From assembly GCA_964473155.1 (NCBI GenBank), contig CAYYNT010000001.1, positions 1 through 64,000 of the forward strand: a stretch of DNA of 64,000 nt, read 5' to 3'. Below are positions 7,835 through 16,829 of this stretch, in pieces. A model generated the notes under the pieces. It worked only from the letters and a program-made list of their open reading frames with translations. It ran no database searches and was not told where the DNA came from. Both the position numbers and the translations under genes were made by a program. Source of the DNA: JAJFUG01 sp964473155 (lineage in GTDB: Bacteria; Gemmatimonadota; Glassbacteria; GWA2-58-10). How positions within the stretch are numbered: position 1 is the stretch's first letter; the number at the start of each line of letters is the position of its first letter.

Positions 7835-10800
7835 TCCATACCTCCACCCGCTTTATTTCAGCATCTTCCTTGATCATGCGTCCAAGAGCGCGACGGTATT
7901 CCATCGGCATCACCTTGATGAACTGGTGGATCTTGTCATGCCAGTTATCCAGAATGCTGCGGCCCAGGCGGCTTCCGGTATAACGGACATGCTGCTCGAT
8001 CATCCGGTTGAGCAGCGCCCGGTCCTCCTCATCGGCCACGGATTCGAGATCAACCGTGTCCAGATTGCAGCGCTGGTCGAACAGGCGTTGTTCATCGAAA
8101 ACGAAAGCTATCCCGCCACTCATTCCGGCCGCGAAATTAAGACCGGTGTTTCCGAGGACCACCACCACACCTCCGGTCATGTATTCGCAGCCGTGGTCTC
8201 CCACCCCCTCCACCACAGCATACGCCCCGCTGTTACGGATAGCGAATCGCTCACCGGCCCGGCCGCAGAAATAAACCCACCCACCTGTAGCTCCGTAGAG
8301 CACGACGTTGCCGACAATTATATTCTCCTCGGCCCGGAAAGCGGACCCCTCCGGGGGATGGATCACTATCCTTCCTCCGCTCATGCCTTTGCCCACGTAA
8401 TCGTTGGCATCGCCGGCCAGGTGCAGAGCCACTCCATTGGCCAGGAAGGCCCCGAAACTCTGTCCCGCCGAGCCGGACAGCTCAACGCGGATAGTATCCG
8501 GCGGCAGGCCGATAGAACCGTAGCGCCTGGAAATCTCACCGCTGAGCAACGTGCCCACCGCGCGATTGACATTGCGGATACAGTTGCGGATAGTCACTTT
8601 TTCGCGTTGCTGAAGAGCCGGCCTGGCCTTCTCGATCAACTCCCGGTCAAGAGCGCCCTCGAGGATATCCGGTTGACTGAGAGAACTGCGCAAAGAGCAG
8701 CCGTCAGATGAATCCGGCGGAATAAGCAATCGCTTGAGGTCCACTCCGGCGGCTTTCCAGTGCCTGATCGCCGTGCCGGTGGCAAGCATGTCCATCTGTC
8801 CCACCATGTCATCAAACCGCCGGAAACCCAAATCGGCCATGTATTCCCGCACTTCCATGGCAATGAAGCGGAAAAAGTTTTCCAGATACTCCGGCTTGCC
8901 CTCATACTTCTCGCGAAGCCGCGAATCCTGAGTGGCGATACCCATCGGGCAGGTATTGAGGTGACACTTGCGCATCATCACGCAACCCAGCACCACCAGG
9001 CACGAGGTGGCAAATCCGAACTCCTCGGCGCCGAGGAGCGCGGCCACGACAACATCCCGGCCGCTTTTAAGCTGCCCGTCTGTCTGAACACGGATGCGGC
9101 TGCGCAGATTGTTCATCACCAGCACCTGCTGGGTTTCGGCCAGCCCGATCTCCCAGGGGATGCCGGCGTGCTTGATCGAACTGAGCGGCGAAGCCCCGGT
9201 GCCTCCAGAATCCCCGGCGATAACCACGACATCGGCCCTGGCCTTGGCCACTCCCGCCGCCACCGTCCCCACTCCTACCTCGGCCACCAGCTTCACCGAG
9301 ACACGAGCGCGCGGGTTGGCGTTTTTCAAGTCGTAAATCAACTGCGCCAGGTCCTCGATGGAGTAGATGTCATGATGCGGCGGTGGAGATATCAGAGTTA
9401 CTCCCGGCACGCTGTGACGGACCCGGGCGATATTATCATCCACCTTGAAACCGGGGAGTTGACCACCCTCACCGGGCTTGGACCCCTGCGAAATTTTGAT
9501 CTGCATGTCGCGGGCATTCGACAGGTAGTAGCTTGTCACACCGAACCGCCCCGAAGCCACCTGCTTTATCGCGCTGCTACGGCTGTCGCCGTTGGGCAGC
9601 GGCTTGAAACGCTCCTCATCCTCACCGCCCTCGCCGCTGTTGCTCATGCCGCCCAGACGGTTCATGGCGACAGCGATAGTTTCATGCACCTCGCGGCTGA
9701 TCGAACCGAAACTCATGGCCCCTGAAACAAACCGCCGCACTATGTTCTCCACCGGCTCTACCTCGTCCAGCGGCACGGGCTGACCTTTCTTGAAATCGAA
9801 CAGGCTCCGAAGGTTCTGCAGCTTGCGTTCCCTGTCATTGGTCAGCCTGGAGAAATCCCTGTACATCCCGTAATCTCCCCTACGAGTGGCCTGCTGTAGC
9901 AGGAAGATAGTTTCGGGATTCCACATGTGGTGCTCGCCATCCAGACGGAAGTTATACTCTCCGGAGCGAACATGCATCTGAGTAGCGCTGTTACGGCGGT
10001 TGAAAGCATAGCGGTGACGGCTCAGCACCTCCTCGATGATGCCTTCCAGCCGGATTCCGCCGATACGCGAAGCCGTACCGGGAAAGAAACTGGAGATGAC
10101 ATCCTCATGGATCCCCACCGCCTCGAACATCTGCGCGCCCCTGTAGCTGCGCACGGTGGAAATGCCCATTTTGGAGAAAATCTTGAGCAGGCCTTTCTCG
10201 ATGGCCTTGATATAATGGTCAACCGCATCCTGTACGGTAGTGCCGGACTTAAGCTTGCCGCTTATCGCCATGTCGGCGACAGTCTCGAAAGCCAGGTGCG
10301 GGATGATCGCGCTGGCGCCGAATGCCAGTAGCATTGCGAAGTGAGTGACCTCGCGCGCCTCGCCGGTTTCGATCACCAGGCCGATCTTCGTGCGCAAACC
10401 CACCCGGATAAGGTGATGATGCACCGCCGAAACCGCCAGCAGGCTTGGCACTGCCGCCCGGTCCGGCCCGATCCCCCGGTCGCTCAGAACTATCAGCGCG
10501 TAACCATCCGTCACGGCTTTCTCCGCCTCGGCATAACATTTCTCCAGTGTGTCCTTAAAGCCCTCGACTCCGAGCGCGGCATCAAACAGGATCGATATAG
10601 TGCGGGTGCGGAAATTCTCGTCCTGGTTGCCCTTGAGCTTGTCCAGGTCATCATTTGTCAGGATCGGGCGGCTCAATTTGAGCAGGTGGGCGTTGCGGGG
10701 GGTTTCGTTCAGAAGGTTGGCCTCCCGGCCGATATAGCTCATCAGCGACATCACCAGTTGCTCCCGGATCGGGTCGATAGCCGGGTTGGTCACCTGAGCG

Positions 10801-12368
10801 AAAAGCTGCTTGAAATAGCTGAACAGCAGCTTGGGCTGATCGCTCAACACCGCCAGCGGGGTATCGTTCCCCATCGAGCCTACCGGCTCGCCGCCTGTCT
10901 CGGCCATCGGGCGCAGAATGACGTTCAGGTCCTCATCCGTGTAGCCGAACGCCATCTGACGGCTGGTCAGCGTCTCCCGCTCCGGGCGCACCGGCATGGC
11001 GCAGTCGAAAAGCCCGCGCAATTCGATCCTGTTTTCCTGCACCCAGCGCCGGTAGGGCTGGAGACGGCTGATGACCGCCTTGATCTCAGGGTCGTACATA
11101 ATACGTTTCTGCACCGTGTCCACAATCAGCATCTGCCCCGGCCCGATACGACCCTTACTCCGTATCTTCTCCGGCGGGAATTCCAGCACGCCCACCTCGC
11201 TGGCCATCACGATCCGGTCATCGGTAGTGATTATATAGCGCGCCGGACGCAATCCGTTACGGTCCAGACAGCCCCCGATTATACGGCCATCCGTGAAAGC
11301 GATCGCCGCCGGCCCGTCCCACGGCTCCATCAGGATGCTGTGATATTCATAAAAACCGCGCTTGTCCTGGCTCATCTGGTATTTTTCGCCCCAGGCCTCC
11401 GGGATAAGCATCATCATGGAATGCGGGAGCGAGCGGCCACAGTTGGTGAGCATCTCCACCATATTATCCAGGGCCATCGAATCACTGCCGCCGGGGATGA
11501 TAACCGGGCGCAGCTTGCGGATATCGTCACCGTAAAGCGGGCTTTCTATCGTAGCCTCTCGGGCGCGCATCCAGTTGATGTTGCCGCGGAGGGTGTTGAT
11601 TTCGCCGTTGTGCGCCAGAAAACGGAACGGCTGAGCCAGCTCCCAGCTTGGAAATGTATTGGTGCTGTACCTCTGGTGCACCAGCGCCAGGGAACTGATA
11701 AGGTCCGGATCGTTCAATTCCTCGTAAAACAGCGGCACCTGATGAGCCAGCATAAGGCCCTTGTAGACTATTGTACGGGAGGAAAAACTCGGCAGGTGAA
11801 AACGGATTGGACGGTCACCGGCCCACTCGCGGACGCGATTCTCGGCGATCTTGCGCGCGAGGTAGAGGCGGCGCTCGAAGGCATCCGGCGCTCCGATAGG
11901 ATCGCTTACAAAAGCCTGACGGACAAACGGCTGGCTGGCCTTTGCGCCGCGTCCAAGAGATTTCTGATTCACCGGTACGTCCCGCCAGCCGATAAATTTT
12001 ACTCCAGCCTCCTCGACAGCCTGCTCCAGAGTTTTCTCGCAGAAAGAACGGTCCTTTTCTTCCATGGGAAGAAATACCATGCCTACAGCATACTTACCGT
12101 TCTCCGGCAGTTCGAGCCCAGCCCCGGAAGCCACCCGGCGGAAAAAAGGATCGCAGACCTGGATCATGATCCCGGCGCCATCGCCTGTCTCAGGATCATC
12201 CGCCACCGCGCCGCGATGCGTGAGGTTGACCAGAATCTGAATCCCGCTGCGAATGATTTCATGGCTCGGACGGCCGTTGATGTCGGCAATAAAGCCGACT
12301 CCACAGCTGTCGTGTTCGAATGCCGGATCGTAAAGGCCTTGCTGGCGGGTCGTAATACCGGGGTTCAT
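7827..12368 (-). CDS. gltB: Glutamate synthase large subunit
   Basis: About 1513 residues with the full GOGAT order. A class II glutamine amidotransferase whose catalytic Cys becomes N-terminal after removal of a short propeptide (DSCGVGF, Cys at residue 22) is followed by a central domain and an FMN-binding synthase barrel with the 3Fe-4S cysteine set (CLVVLGCVMMRKCHLNTCPMG). A C-terminal GXGXG-type beta-helix contains glycine-spaced repeats such as GGWVYFCGRAGERF. The start MNPGITTRQQ gives a propeptide of normal length; the longer upstream frame is unconserved. It is translated just ahead of gltD and may be driven by a TTGTCA-17-TATTTT promoter near 12500. Confidence 0.97.
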   Translation of the reverse strand: MNPGITTRQQGLYDPAFEHDSCGVGFIADINGRPSHEIIRSGIQILVNLTHRGAVADDPETGDGAGIMIQVCDPFFRRVASGAGLELPENGKYAVGMVFLPMEEKDRSFCEKTLEQAVEEAGVKFIGWRDVPVNQKSLGRGAKASQPFVRQAFVSDPIGAPDAFERRLYLARKIAENRVREWAGDRPIRFHLPSFSSRTIVYKGLMLAHQVPLFYEELNDPDLISSLALVHQRYSTNTFPSWELAQPFRFLAHNGEINTLRGNINWMRAREATIESPLYGDDIRKLRPVIIPGGSDSMALDNMVEMLTNCGRSLPHSMMMLIPEAWGEKYQMSQDKRGFYEYHSILMEPWDGPAAIAFTDGRIIGGCLDRNGLRPARYIITTDDRIVMASEVGVLEFPPEKIRSKGRIGPGQMLIVDTVQKRIMYDPEIKAVISRLQPYRRWVQENRIELRGLFDCAMPVRPERETLTSRQMAFGYTDEDLNVILRPMAETGGEPVGSMGNDTPLAVLSDQPKLLFSYFKQLFAQVTNPAIDPIREQLVMSLMSYIGREANLLNETPRNAHLLKLSRPILTNDDLDKLKGNQDENFRTRTISILFDAALGVEGFKDTLEKCYAEAEKAVTDGYALIVLSDRGIGPDRAAVPSLLAVSAVHHHLIRVGLRTKIGLVIETGEAREVTHFAMLLAFGASAIIPHLAFETVADMAISGKLKSGTTVQDAVDHYIKAIEKGLLKIFSKMGISTVRSYRGAQMFEAVGIHEDVISSFFPGTASRIGGIRLEGIIEEVLSRHRYAFNRRNSATQMHVRSGEYNFRLDGEHHMWNPETIFLLQQATRRGDYGMYRDFSRLTNDRERKLQNLRSLFDFKKGQPVPLDEVEPVENIVRRFVSGAMSFGSISREVHETIAVAMNRLGGMSNSGEGGEDEERFKPLPNGDSRSSAIKQVASGRFGVTSYYLSNARDMQIKISQGSKPGEGGQLPGFKVDDNIARVRHSVPGVTLISPPPHHDIYSIEDLAQLIYDLKNANPRARVSVKLVAEVGVGTVAAGVAKARADVVVIAGDSGGTGASPLSSIKHAGIPWEIGLAETQQVLVMNNLRSRIRVQTDGQLKSGRDVVVAALLGAEEFGFATSCLVVLGCVMMRKCHLNTCPMGIATQDSRLREKYEGKPEYLENFFRFIAMEVREYMADLGFRRFDDMVGQMDMLATGTAIRHWKAAGVDLKRLLIPPDSSDGCSLRSSLSQPDILEGALDRELIEKARPALQQREKVTIRNCIRNVNRAVGTLLSGEISRRYGSIGLPPDTIRVELSGSAGQSFGAFLANGVALHLAGDANDYVGKGMSGGRIVIHPPEGSAFRAEENIIVGNVVLYGATGGWVYFCGRAGERFAIRNSGAYAVVEGVGDHGCEYMTGGVVVVLGNTGLNFAAGMSGGIAFVFDEQRLFDQRCNLDTVDLESVADEEDRALLNRMIEQHVRYTGSRLGRSILDNWHDKIHQFIKVMPMEYRRALGRMIKEDAEIKRVEVWNG

Positions 12369-12494
12369 TTGGTTTAATCCTGATCTGGAGTGCCGCCCTG
12401 GAAAGGGCCATATATGAATAAACCGATTCCCATGCCGGCGAACCGGTTTTAGTTGCAGCATCCGGCGGTGGTGAACCGCGCTGAAAGCGCTATA

Positions 12495-12523
12495 AAAATA
12501 ATCGCCAAATGCCTTTCTGACAA
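12495..12523 (-). promoter_or_regulatory. Candidate sigma-70 promoter of gltB-gltD
   Basis: On the minus strand TTGTCA, a 17-base spacer and TATTTT, giving a 5' untranslated region of about 120 bases before the gltB ATG. It sits after the terminator of the upstream cohesin/dockerin gene, where a new promoter is expected. Each box has mismatches, so the evidence is moderate. Confidence 0.4.
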
Positions 12524-12606
12524 GATTTATCTGGATTCTTCGATTTACTGCCGGACAGGCTTTTCGGCTGACAGACAGAATCGTCTATCGAGATACAATA
12601 TCCCCC

Positions 12607-12644
12607 AAAAAAGCCCGCCGCACCCCTGAGAGGGAGCGGCGGGC
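12607..12644 (-). terminator. Rho-independent terminator of the cohesin/dockerin gene
   Basis: A 9-bp GC stem (GCCCGCCGC with GCGGCGGGC, 12613-12644) extended by CCCTCTC/GAGGGG-like pairing, followed by six T on the minus strand. It begins about 25 bases after the stop codon. Confidence 0.92.
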
Positions 12645-12668
12645 CTGAGAAAAACCGATTGAACCGGC

Positions 12669-13805
12669 TCAGTTGCCAGCCAGCTTCTTGAGCAGCGCCA
12701 GCAGGTCGAATACATCGGTCTTGCCGTTGGCATCTATATCGCTCAACGCGCTGGGCGCTTTGCTCCCGCCCAGGACCTTGAGCAGGTCAAGCAGGTCGAA
12801 AACGTCGATCTTACCCGAACCATCCACATCTCCCGGCACTCCGCCCACTTTTATCACTCCGCCGAGCGCCGAATAAGTGAGCAGCACATCAGCGTTGTTC
12901 TCAATCGCCCCGGCCTCAATATTGGCCAATGTCACCGGGGTCTCGCCATCCGCCACGCCGGCTTTGATCGTGAAAGTGAACTTGTACACTTCGCGGTTAG
13001 TCCCGGCTTTCAGCGGATTCGTGTCCGGTGTGTCGAAAAAGAAATCCACCATCCAGATACTGAATTTCCCGGCCGCGTTAGCCGCCGCGATTTCAGAATA
13101 AGTGTCGAGCGTGTCCACACCAGGCGCGTTTGCTCCCCTGGAGATTGATTTCAGAGTCAGTTTGTCTTTGTCATACAATAAATCAAATCCCAGCGCCGTT
13201 GCCTGACGATTGACATTCGCCATCACCTTGACAGTCACATCGGCTCCGGCAGGCCCTTGAGCATCGGTGACATCCAGCGCGATATCCACGGCCGAGCCAA
13301 CCGTAACCTCGCCATTTGCCGTGGTGACTGTCACCGCCGCGCCCGCGGCGTCAGATAGAGAGGCCCCCGTCAGGGTAAGGGGAATACTCCCGCTGACTCC
13401 GGTTTTAATTGTGAAAGTGATCAGAACAACTTCACGGTCTGTGCCTGAGGCTATCGAATTCGCACGGGTGGAATCTATCAACTGGAATTGAAGCTTGCTG
13501 CTGTCCGAGCCCACGGTCTGCTGTCCAGCAGTGGGAACAACAGGATCGGTCATGTGCAGAGCGGCCGCGGCGGCGCCCTTGGCCGCCTGCTTGAAAGTCA
13601 GCCTGGCCGGATCGAACTGCACCTGGAACTCTGCCCCGGCTATGTTCTTGTCCGAAGTAAGAGTAACCTTGACCGTCACATCCGATCCTGCCGCGCCGGT
13701 TGCATTAACCACTTTCAGACTGCTCTGCGCGAATGCCTGACCGGCGCAGATCAAGGTTGCGGCCAAAATTGCAAATATTCTCGAAAGCTTGCCGTCACCA
13801 AACAT
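12669..13805 (-). CDS. Secreted protein with two cohesin-like domains and a C-terminal dockerin
   Basis: 378 residues. A signal peptide (residues 1-26, cleavage after AGQAFA) precedes two homologous beta-sandwich units (about 28-170 and 172-322). Each carries the cohesin pattern GA.GSDVTVKV, an F/D.LL.Y or FDPARLTF strand and a V..FTIK.G edge strand. The last 55 residues hold two calcium-binding dockerin repeats, DVDGSGKIDVFDLLDLL and DIDANGKTDVFDLLALL, with Asp/Asn at loop positions 1, 3, 5 and 12. Cohesins bind dockerins, so one chain carrying both could self-assemble or dock other secreted proteins. It has its own terminator. No cellulase is nearby, so a cellulosome role is not implied. 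Confidence 0.85.
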   Translation of the reverse strand: MFGDGKLSRIFAILAATLICAGQAFAQSSLKVVNATGAAGSDVTVKVTLTSDKNIAGAEFQVQFDPARLTFKQAAKGAAAAALHMTDPVVPTAGQQTVGSDSSKLQFQLIDSTRANSIASGTDREVVLITFTIKTGVSGSIPLTLTGASLSDAAGAAVTVTTANGEVTVGSAVDIALDVTDAQGPAGADVTVKVMANVNRQATALGFDLLYDKDKLTLKSISRGANAPGVDTLDTYSEIAAANAAGKFSIWMVDFFFDTPDTNPLKAGTNREVYKFTFTIKAGVADGETPVTLANIEAGAIENNADVLLTYSALGGVIKVGGVPGDVDGSGKIDVFDLLDLLKVLGGSKAPSALSDIDANGKTDVFDLLALLKKLAGN

Positions 13806-14022
13806 TATTCACTCCGATTTCAGAATAGTTGTAAGATTATCCTGCCGGATATTTTGTATAATTCTATGGGTCAGATGCCTTATTTTAAGGAAAAGGTTAT
13901 TGGAATACAAGCTTTTTTTGAAGTTCAAACAGCTTTGAATCTATTTGATTATTATGAGAGTGGCTCTTCATTTCTTAGAATCGCGCTTTTCGGGCTAATC
14001 CTATCAACAACTTACACCAATA

Positions 14023-14043
14023 TTATCAGGAGGTTCCTGATAA
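14023..14043 (-). terminator. Hairpin after the nucleotidyltransferase gene
   Basis: TTATCAGG and CCTGATAA form an 8-bp perfect stem with a 5-base loop, 18 bases past the stop codon on the minus strand. The T-run after it is short (TATT), so termination strength is uncertain. Confidence 0.5.
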
Positions 14044-14060
14044 AAAACTGAAAAAGCCGT

Positions 14061-15035
14061 CTACCACTCTCGGACTTCAAGCCCGTGTTCTCCCGGAGCA
14101 AGCAAAGATTTTCTAAAAGCCTTACGATCAACCACCTTTGTTCCTGGAGCCAGAACGCAATCTTCGATCAGGCAACCATCTCCAACATTAACATTATCGC
14201 AGAGCACCGAGCGTGCGACACTCGAGCCACGTCCCACTCGCACGCCGCAGCCCAGATCGGCCAGCGGGCCGATCACGCTGCCCGGCTCCAGCATACAACT
14301 GCCGTCGATAACAGAACTGTTCCGCGTGTTTATTCCCCGCCGCAGGAATTCAAACGACGCCTCCAGATAGCGCTCCGGCGTTCCCAGGTCCCGCCAGCCG
14401 AAAGCGGTATGGAACCCGTACACCGGCGCGCCTTCGGCTATCAAGGGAACGTATATGTCCCGGATTATGTCCGAGAAAACCGGTCTTACTCGAGACAGCA
14501 GCTCCGGCTCGATCAGGTGGATGCCGCAGAAATGAAGGCTCCTCTCACCCGATATTGCCCCTTCGGGCCGTCCCGCGATACGAACCACCCGTCCGCCTCG
14601 ATCCACCTCCACCGCGCCGTAATGTGCATTCTCCGGCATGTCCAGCAAAACTATTGTCGCCAGCGCACCTTTGGCGCGGTGAAACTCCAGGGCCGCTGCC
14701 AACGGTATCCCTTCATAGCTGCAATCGCCGTTGACCAGCAGGAAAGTCCCGCCGTCAATGAATTCAGCCGCCCGGGCCAGCGCCCCGGCGGTGCCCAGAA
14801 TCTCATTCTCCGGTGAATACAACGGCGTTTCGCCACAGGCGTCGAGGCAGCGGCGCACGTGGTCCGCGCCGTGATGCAGGTTCACAATGAAATCATCCGC
14901 TCCGCAGCGCCGCAGTTCCCTGATGACTCTTACAATTCCCGGCACTCCGGCCAGAGGCAGACAGACCTTGGAATAATACCGGGTCACCGGCAGCATGCGA
15001 ACGCCGAAACCGGCAGCCAGAACAAAAGCTTTCAT
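14061..15035 (-). CDS. Sugar-phosphate nucleotidyltransferase (NTP transferase with left-handed beta-helix)
   Basis: 324 residues. The N-terminal Rossmann-like domain opens MKAFVLAAGFGVRMLPVT, a form of the G.G.R..P.T nucleotide loop, with Lys in YYSKVCLPLAG and metal-binding Asp in LLVNGDCSY. The C-terminal 80 residues show hexapeptide repeats (VIGPLADLGCGVRVGRGSSV) as in mannose-1-phosphate guanylyltransferases and glucose-1-phosphate thymidylyl/uridylyl-transferases. It activates a sugar phosphate to an NDP-sugar in the cytoplasm. The exact sugar and nucleotide cannot be told. It is followed 31 bases upstream by the cyclic-nucleotide-binding gene on the same strand. Confidence 0.88.
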   Translation of the reverse strand: MKAFVLAAGFGVRMLPVTRYYSKVCLPLAGVPGIVRVIRELRRCGADDFIVNLHHGADHVRRCLDACGETPLYSPENEILGTAGALARAAEFIDGGTFLLVNGDCSYEGIPLAAALEFHRAKGALATIVLLDMPENAHYGAVEVDRGGRVVRIAGRPEGAISGERSLHFCGIHLIEPELLSRVRPVFSDIIRDIYVPLIAEGAPVYGFHTAFGWRDLGTPERYLEASFEFLRRGINTRNSSVIDGSCMLEPGSVIGPLADLGCGVRVGRGSSVARSVLCDNVNVGDGCLIEDCVLAPGTKVVDRKAFRKSLLAPGEHGLEVREW

Positions 15036-15066
15036 GTGATAACCGGATAGTTGTGGAAGTTAAGGG

Positions 15067-16005
15067 TCATTGCGTCTGTGACGGGCTGTTTTTCTGCTCC
15101 CGCAGACCGGCGGTTTCACGCTTTACCTGGTCCAGTTCTTTCTGCATCTCTTTCAGACGTTCGCTCAGCCTGTCGCGTTCCTGAGCCAGAGCATCGCGCT
15201 CCAGCAGCAGCCGGCAATACATTTCATTGGTCCTGGATATTTTGACTGTCAGGGCATCCAGCACCATGAACAATTCGAGCGGGCTTTTCCGCGTCATGTT
15301 GATAATGTCCCGCTTGCCGAACACCAGCATTTCACCGTCAGTAAGCGCCCGCACGGTGGCGTTGCGCCGGATGTCGTCGAAAAGCGCGCTCTCGCCCACG
15401 ATGTCACCCTCGCCAAGCTCTCCCAGCACCACCCTGCGCTCCCCGGCCTGACGGCTGACCTCGAGGCGGCCTTTCTTTACGATAAAACCGCTGTAGCCGC
15501 TGTCCCCCTCTTTCAGCAATATCTGTCCGGCGCTGAATTTTTTCTGCAGGAACATAACGTCAACAGCATGTTCCCGGACCTGCTGCATCTCGTCCAGAGT
15601 GAGGACATATTCAAGCTGCGGCAGACTTTCGCGTTTCTTTTCGAGTCTGGCATGTTCATATTTTTCGGATGTCTCGCGCAGACGGCGGGCCAGTTTCTGC
15701 ATCAGGTTGCGCACTCCCGGAGCAAGTTCTCCCAGATAGCCCTCGAACTCCTCCCGGCTCATTACCGTAACCTTTGTATCCTCGATCGCCCGGACAGAGG
15801 CCGTGCGCTTCGGGGCATCCGGATCGAGCACGCTCATTTCGCCGAAAAATTCGTTCGGCCCGAGGACCGTAAGCTGCACCTCGCCGCCCTCCACATGCTT
15901 AAGCACCTCGACCATGCCCTTACGGATAACGAACACGGTGCGCCCGCTGTAACCCTCCTTGATTATCACCTCGCCCCTGCGGTAGGTCTTTTCGAGCGGG
16001 CTCAT
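15067..16005 (-). CDS. Protein with two cyclic-nucleotide-binding domains and a C-terminal coiled coil
   Basis: 312 residues. Two CNB domains (about 5-120 and 130-250) each keep the phosphate-binding cassette pattern: FFGEMSVLDPDAPKRTASVRA in the first and IVGESALFDDIRRNATVRAL in the second. The typical G-E-x-S/A-L and R-x-A/T core is retained in both. The last 60 residues are a charged heptad-like coiled coil (RDRLSERLKEMQKELDQVKR). There is no DNA-binding or membrane part, so it may be a cAMP/cGMP-responsive scaffold or a regulatory subunit. Which nucleotide binds, and whether both sites are active, is unknown. Confidence 0.85.
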   Translation of the reverse strand: MSPLEKTYRRGEVIIKEGYSGRTVFVIRKGMVEVLKHVEGGEVQLTVLGPNEFFGEMSVLDPDAPKRTASVRAIEDTKVTVMSREEFEGYLGELAPGVRNLMQKLARRLRETSEKYEHARLEKKRESLPQLEYVLTLDEMQQVREHAVDVMFLQKKFSAGQILLKEGDSGYSGFIVKKGRLEVSRQAGERRVVLGELGEGDIVGESALFDDIRRNATVRALTDGEMLVFGKRDIINMTRKSPLELFMVLDALTVKISRTNEMYCRLLLERDALAQERDRLSERLKEMQKELDQVKRETAGLREQKNSPSQTQ

Positions 16006-16094
16006 CGAACCCCCCTGTATAATGTCCGTAAAATATCTTTAAATCCCGGAGAAAATAATACCGCAGGAACCTGCGTCATGCAAGCCGCATGATC

Positions 16095-16736
16095 TCAAAC
16101 CGGGCTATGGCGGAGAAGTTCAAATACTGCCTTTTGGGCAGTCAACGCCGCCTGCCGAGCATGACCCCGAAATGTTTCAAACGTCTTTGAATCGGCCAGG
16201 TCGCTGACCGATTTGACAATCGTGAGTGGAATTTTCTGCGCAGAGCAGACCCTTGCTATCTCCCAGGACTCCATGTCCACGCAGTCCGCCTTGAAACGGG
16301 CGGCCAGGAAGCTTTTCAACTGGTTGCTGAACACCGGACTGCCGTTGGTCACGAAAGCGCCTTCCAGCGGGCGCACGCTCAAGGTCTCCAGCGTCTCCCG
16401 GGAAGGCATATCCGGAATCAGCGGCTCCTGTGAGGGTTCCCACGCCGCGGCCACACTCCTTGCCACCACAGGATGGCAAAGATCAAAGCCGGCGGCCAGC
16501 GCTCCGCAAAGACCAAAATGATAAGCCCGGTCGAATTTGCCCCCGGCCAGGAGACGCTCAAGGTTTTCGCGCGCCACAGCCGGCCCGATCCCGATACAGG
16601 CCAGCAGCGCATCCCGTCCCTCGATCCGTCCGCTCCAGGCCTTTGCGCCTTTCAGTTTAAGCCTCTCCGGGCGCGCCAGTTGCTCCAGAAGCCAGACCAG
16701 CTCAAGCTTGACAGCGCATATGAGAAGAATTCGCAT
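16095..16736 (-). CDS. Purine nucleosidase-like protein (MTA/SAH nucleosidase or futalosine hydrolase type)
   Basis: 213 residues of the PNP/UDP phosphorylase fold. It begins MRILLICAVKLELVWLLEQL like MTAN enzymes, has the glycine-rich strand HFGLCGALAAGFDLCHPVV, and the ribose-binding/catalytic block DCVDMESWEIARVC that matches the ME-S/D motif of nucleosidases, followed by IVKSVSDLAD with the catalytic Asp. The family splits adenine or hypoxanthine from nucleosides (methylthioadenosine, S-adenosylhomocysteine or futalosine). The sequence alone does not separate these; the short length is compatible with MqnB as well. It is divergent from the YihY gene with a 93-base gap. Confidence 0.75.
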   Translation of the reverse strand: MRILLICAVKLELVWLLEQLARPERLKLKGAKAWSGRIEGRDALLACIGIGPAVARENLERLLAGGKFDRAYHFGLCGALAAGFDLCHPVVARSVAAAWEPSQEPLIPDMPSRETLETLSVRPLEGAFVTNGSPVFSNQLKSFLAARFKADCVDMESWEIARVCSAQKIPLTIVKSVSDLADSKTFETFRGHARQAALTAQKAVFELLRHSPV

Positions 16737-16745
16737 ATTTCTGGT

Positions 16746-16774
16746 TTGACATCCTTTCCGGGCGGCTCTAAATT
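16746..16774 (+). promoter_or_regulatory. Sigma-70 promoter of the YihY gene
   Basis: TTGACA (16746-16751), a 17-base spacer and TAAATT (16769-16774), near consensus. Transcription would start about 16781, leaving a 49-base leader before the ATG at 16830. This argues against the longer reading frame that opens at 16473. Confidence 0.75.
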
Positions 16775-16829
16775 GGATACCGAACCAATGTGTCAGTCTC
16801 CTGTCACCATACCGTCAATCTGGATTAAA

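Noticed and set aside
10341..12377. 678-codon open frame on the plus strand opposite gltB
   Set aside because: It is the antisense shadow of a complete, motif-rich GltB; composition is His/Arg/Asp-heavy and no domain is recognisable.
13488..14051. 187-codon plus-strand frame between the cohesin and nucleotidyltransferase genes
   Set aside because: First half is antisense to the cohesin gene; second half is AT-rich intergenic DNA without a ribosome site or domain.
16473..16829. N-terminal extension of the YihY-family frame
   Set aside because: The near-consensus promoter at 16746-16774 lies inside it, it overlaps the divergent nucleosidase gene, and the added residues are unconserved.
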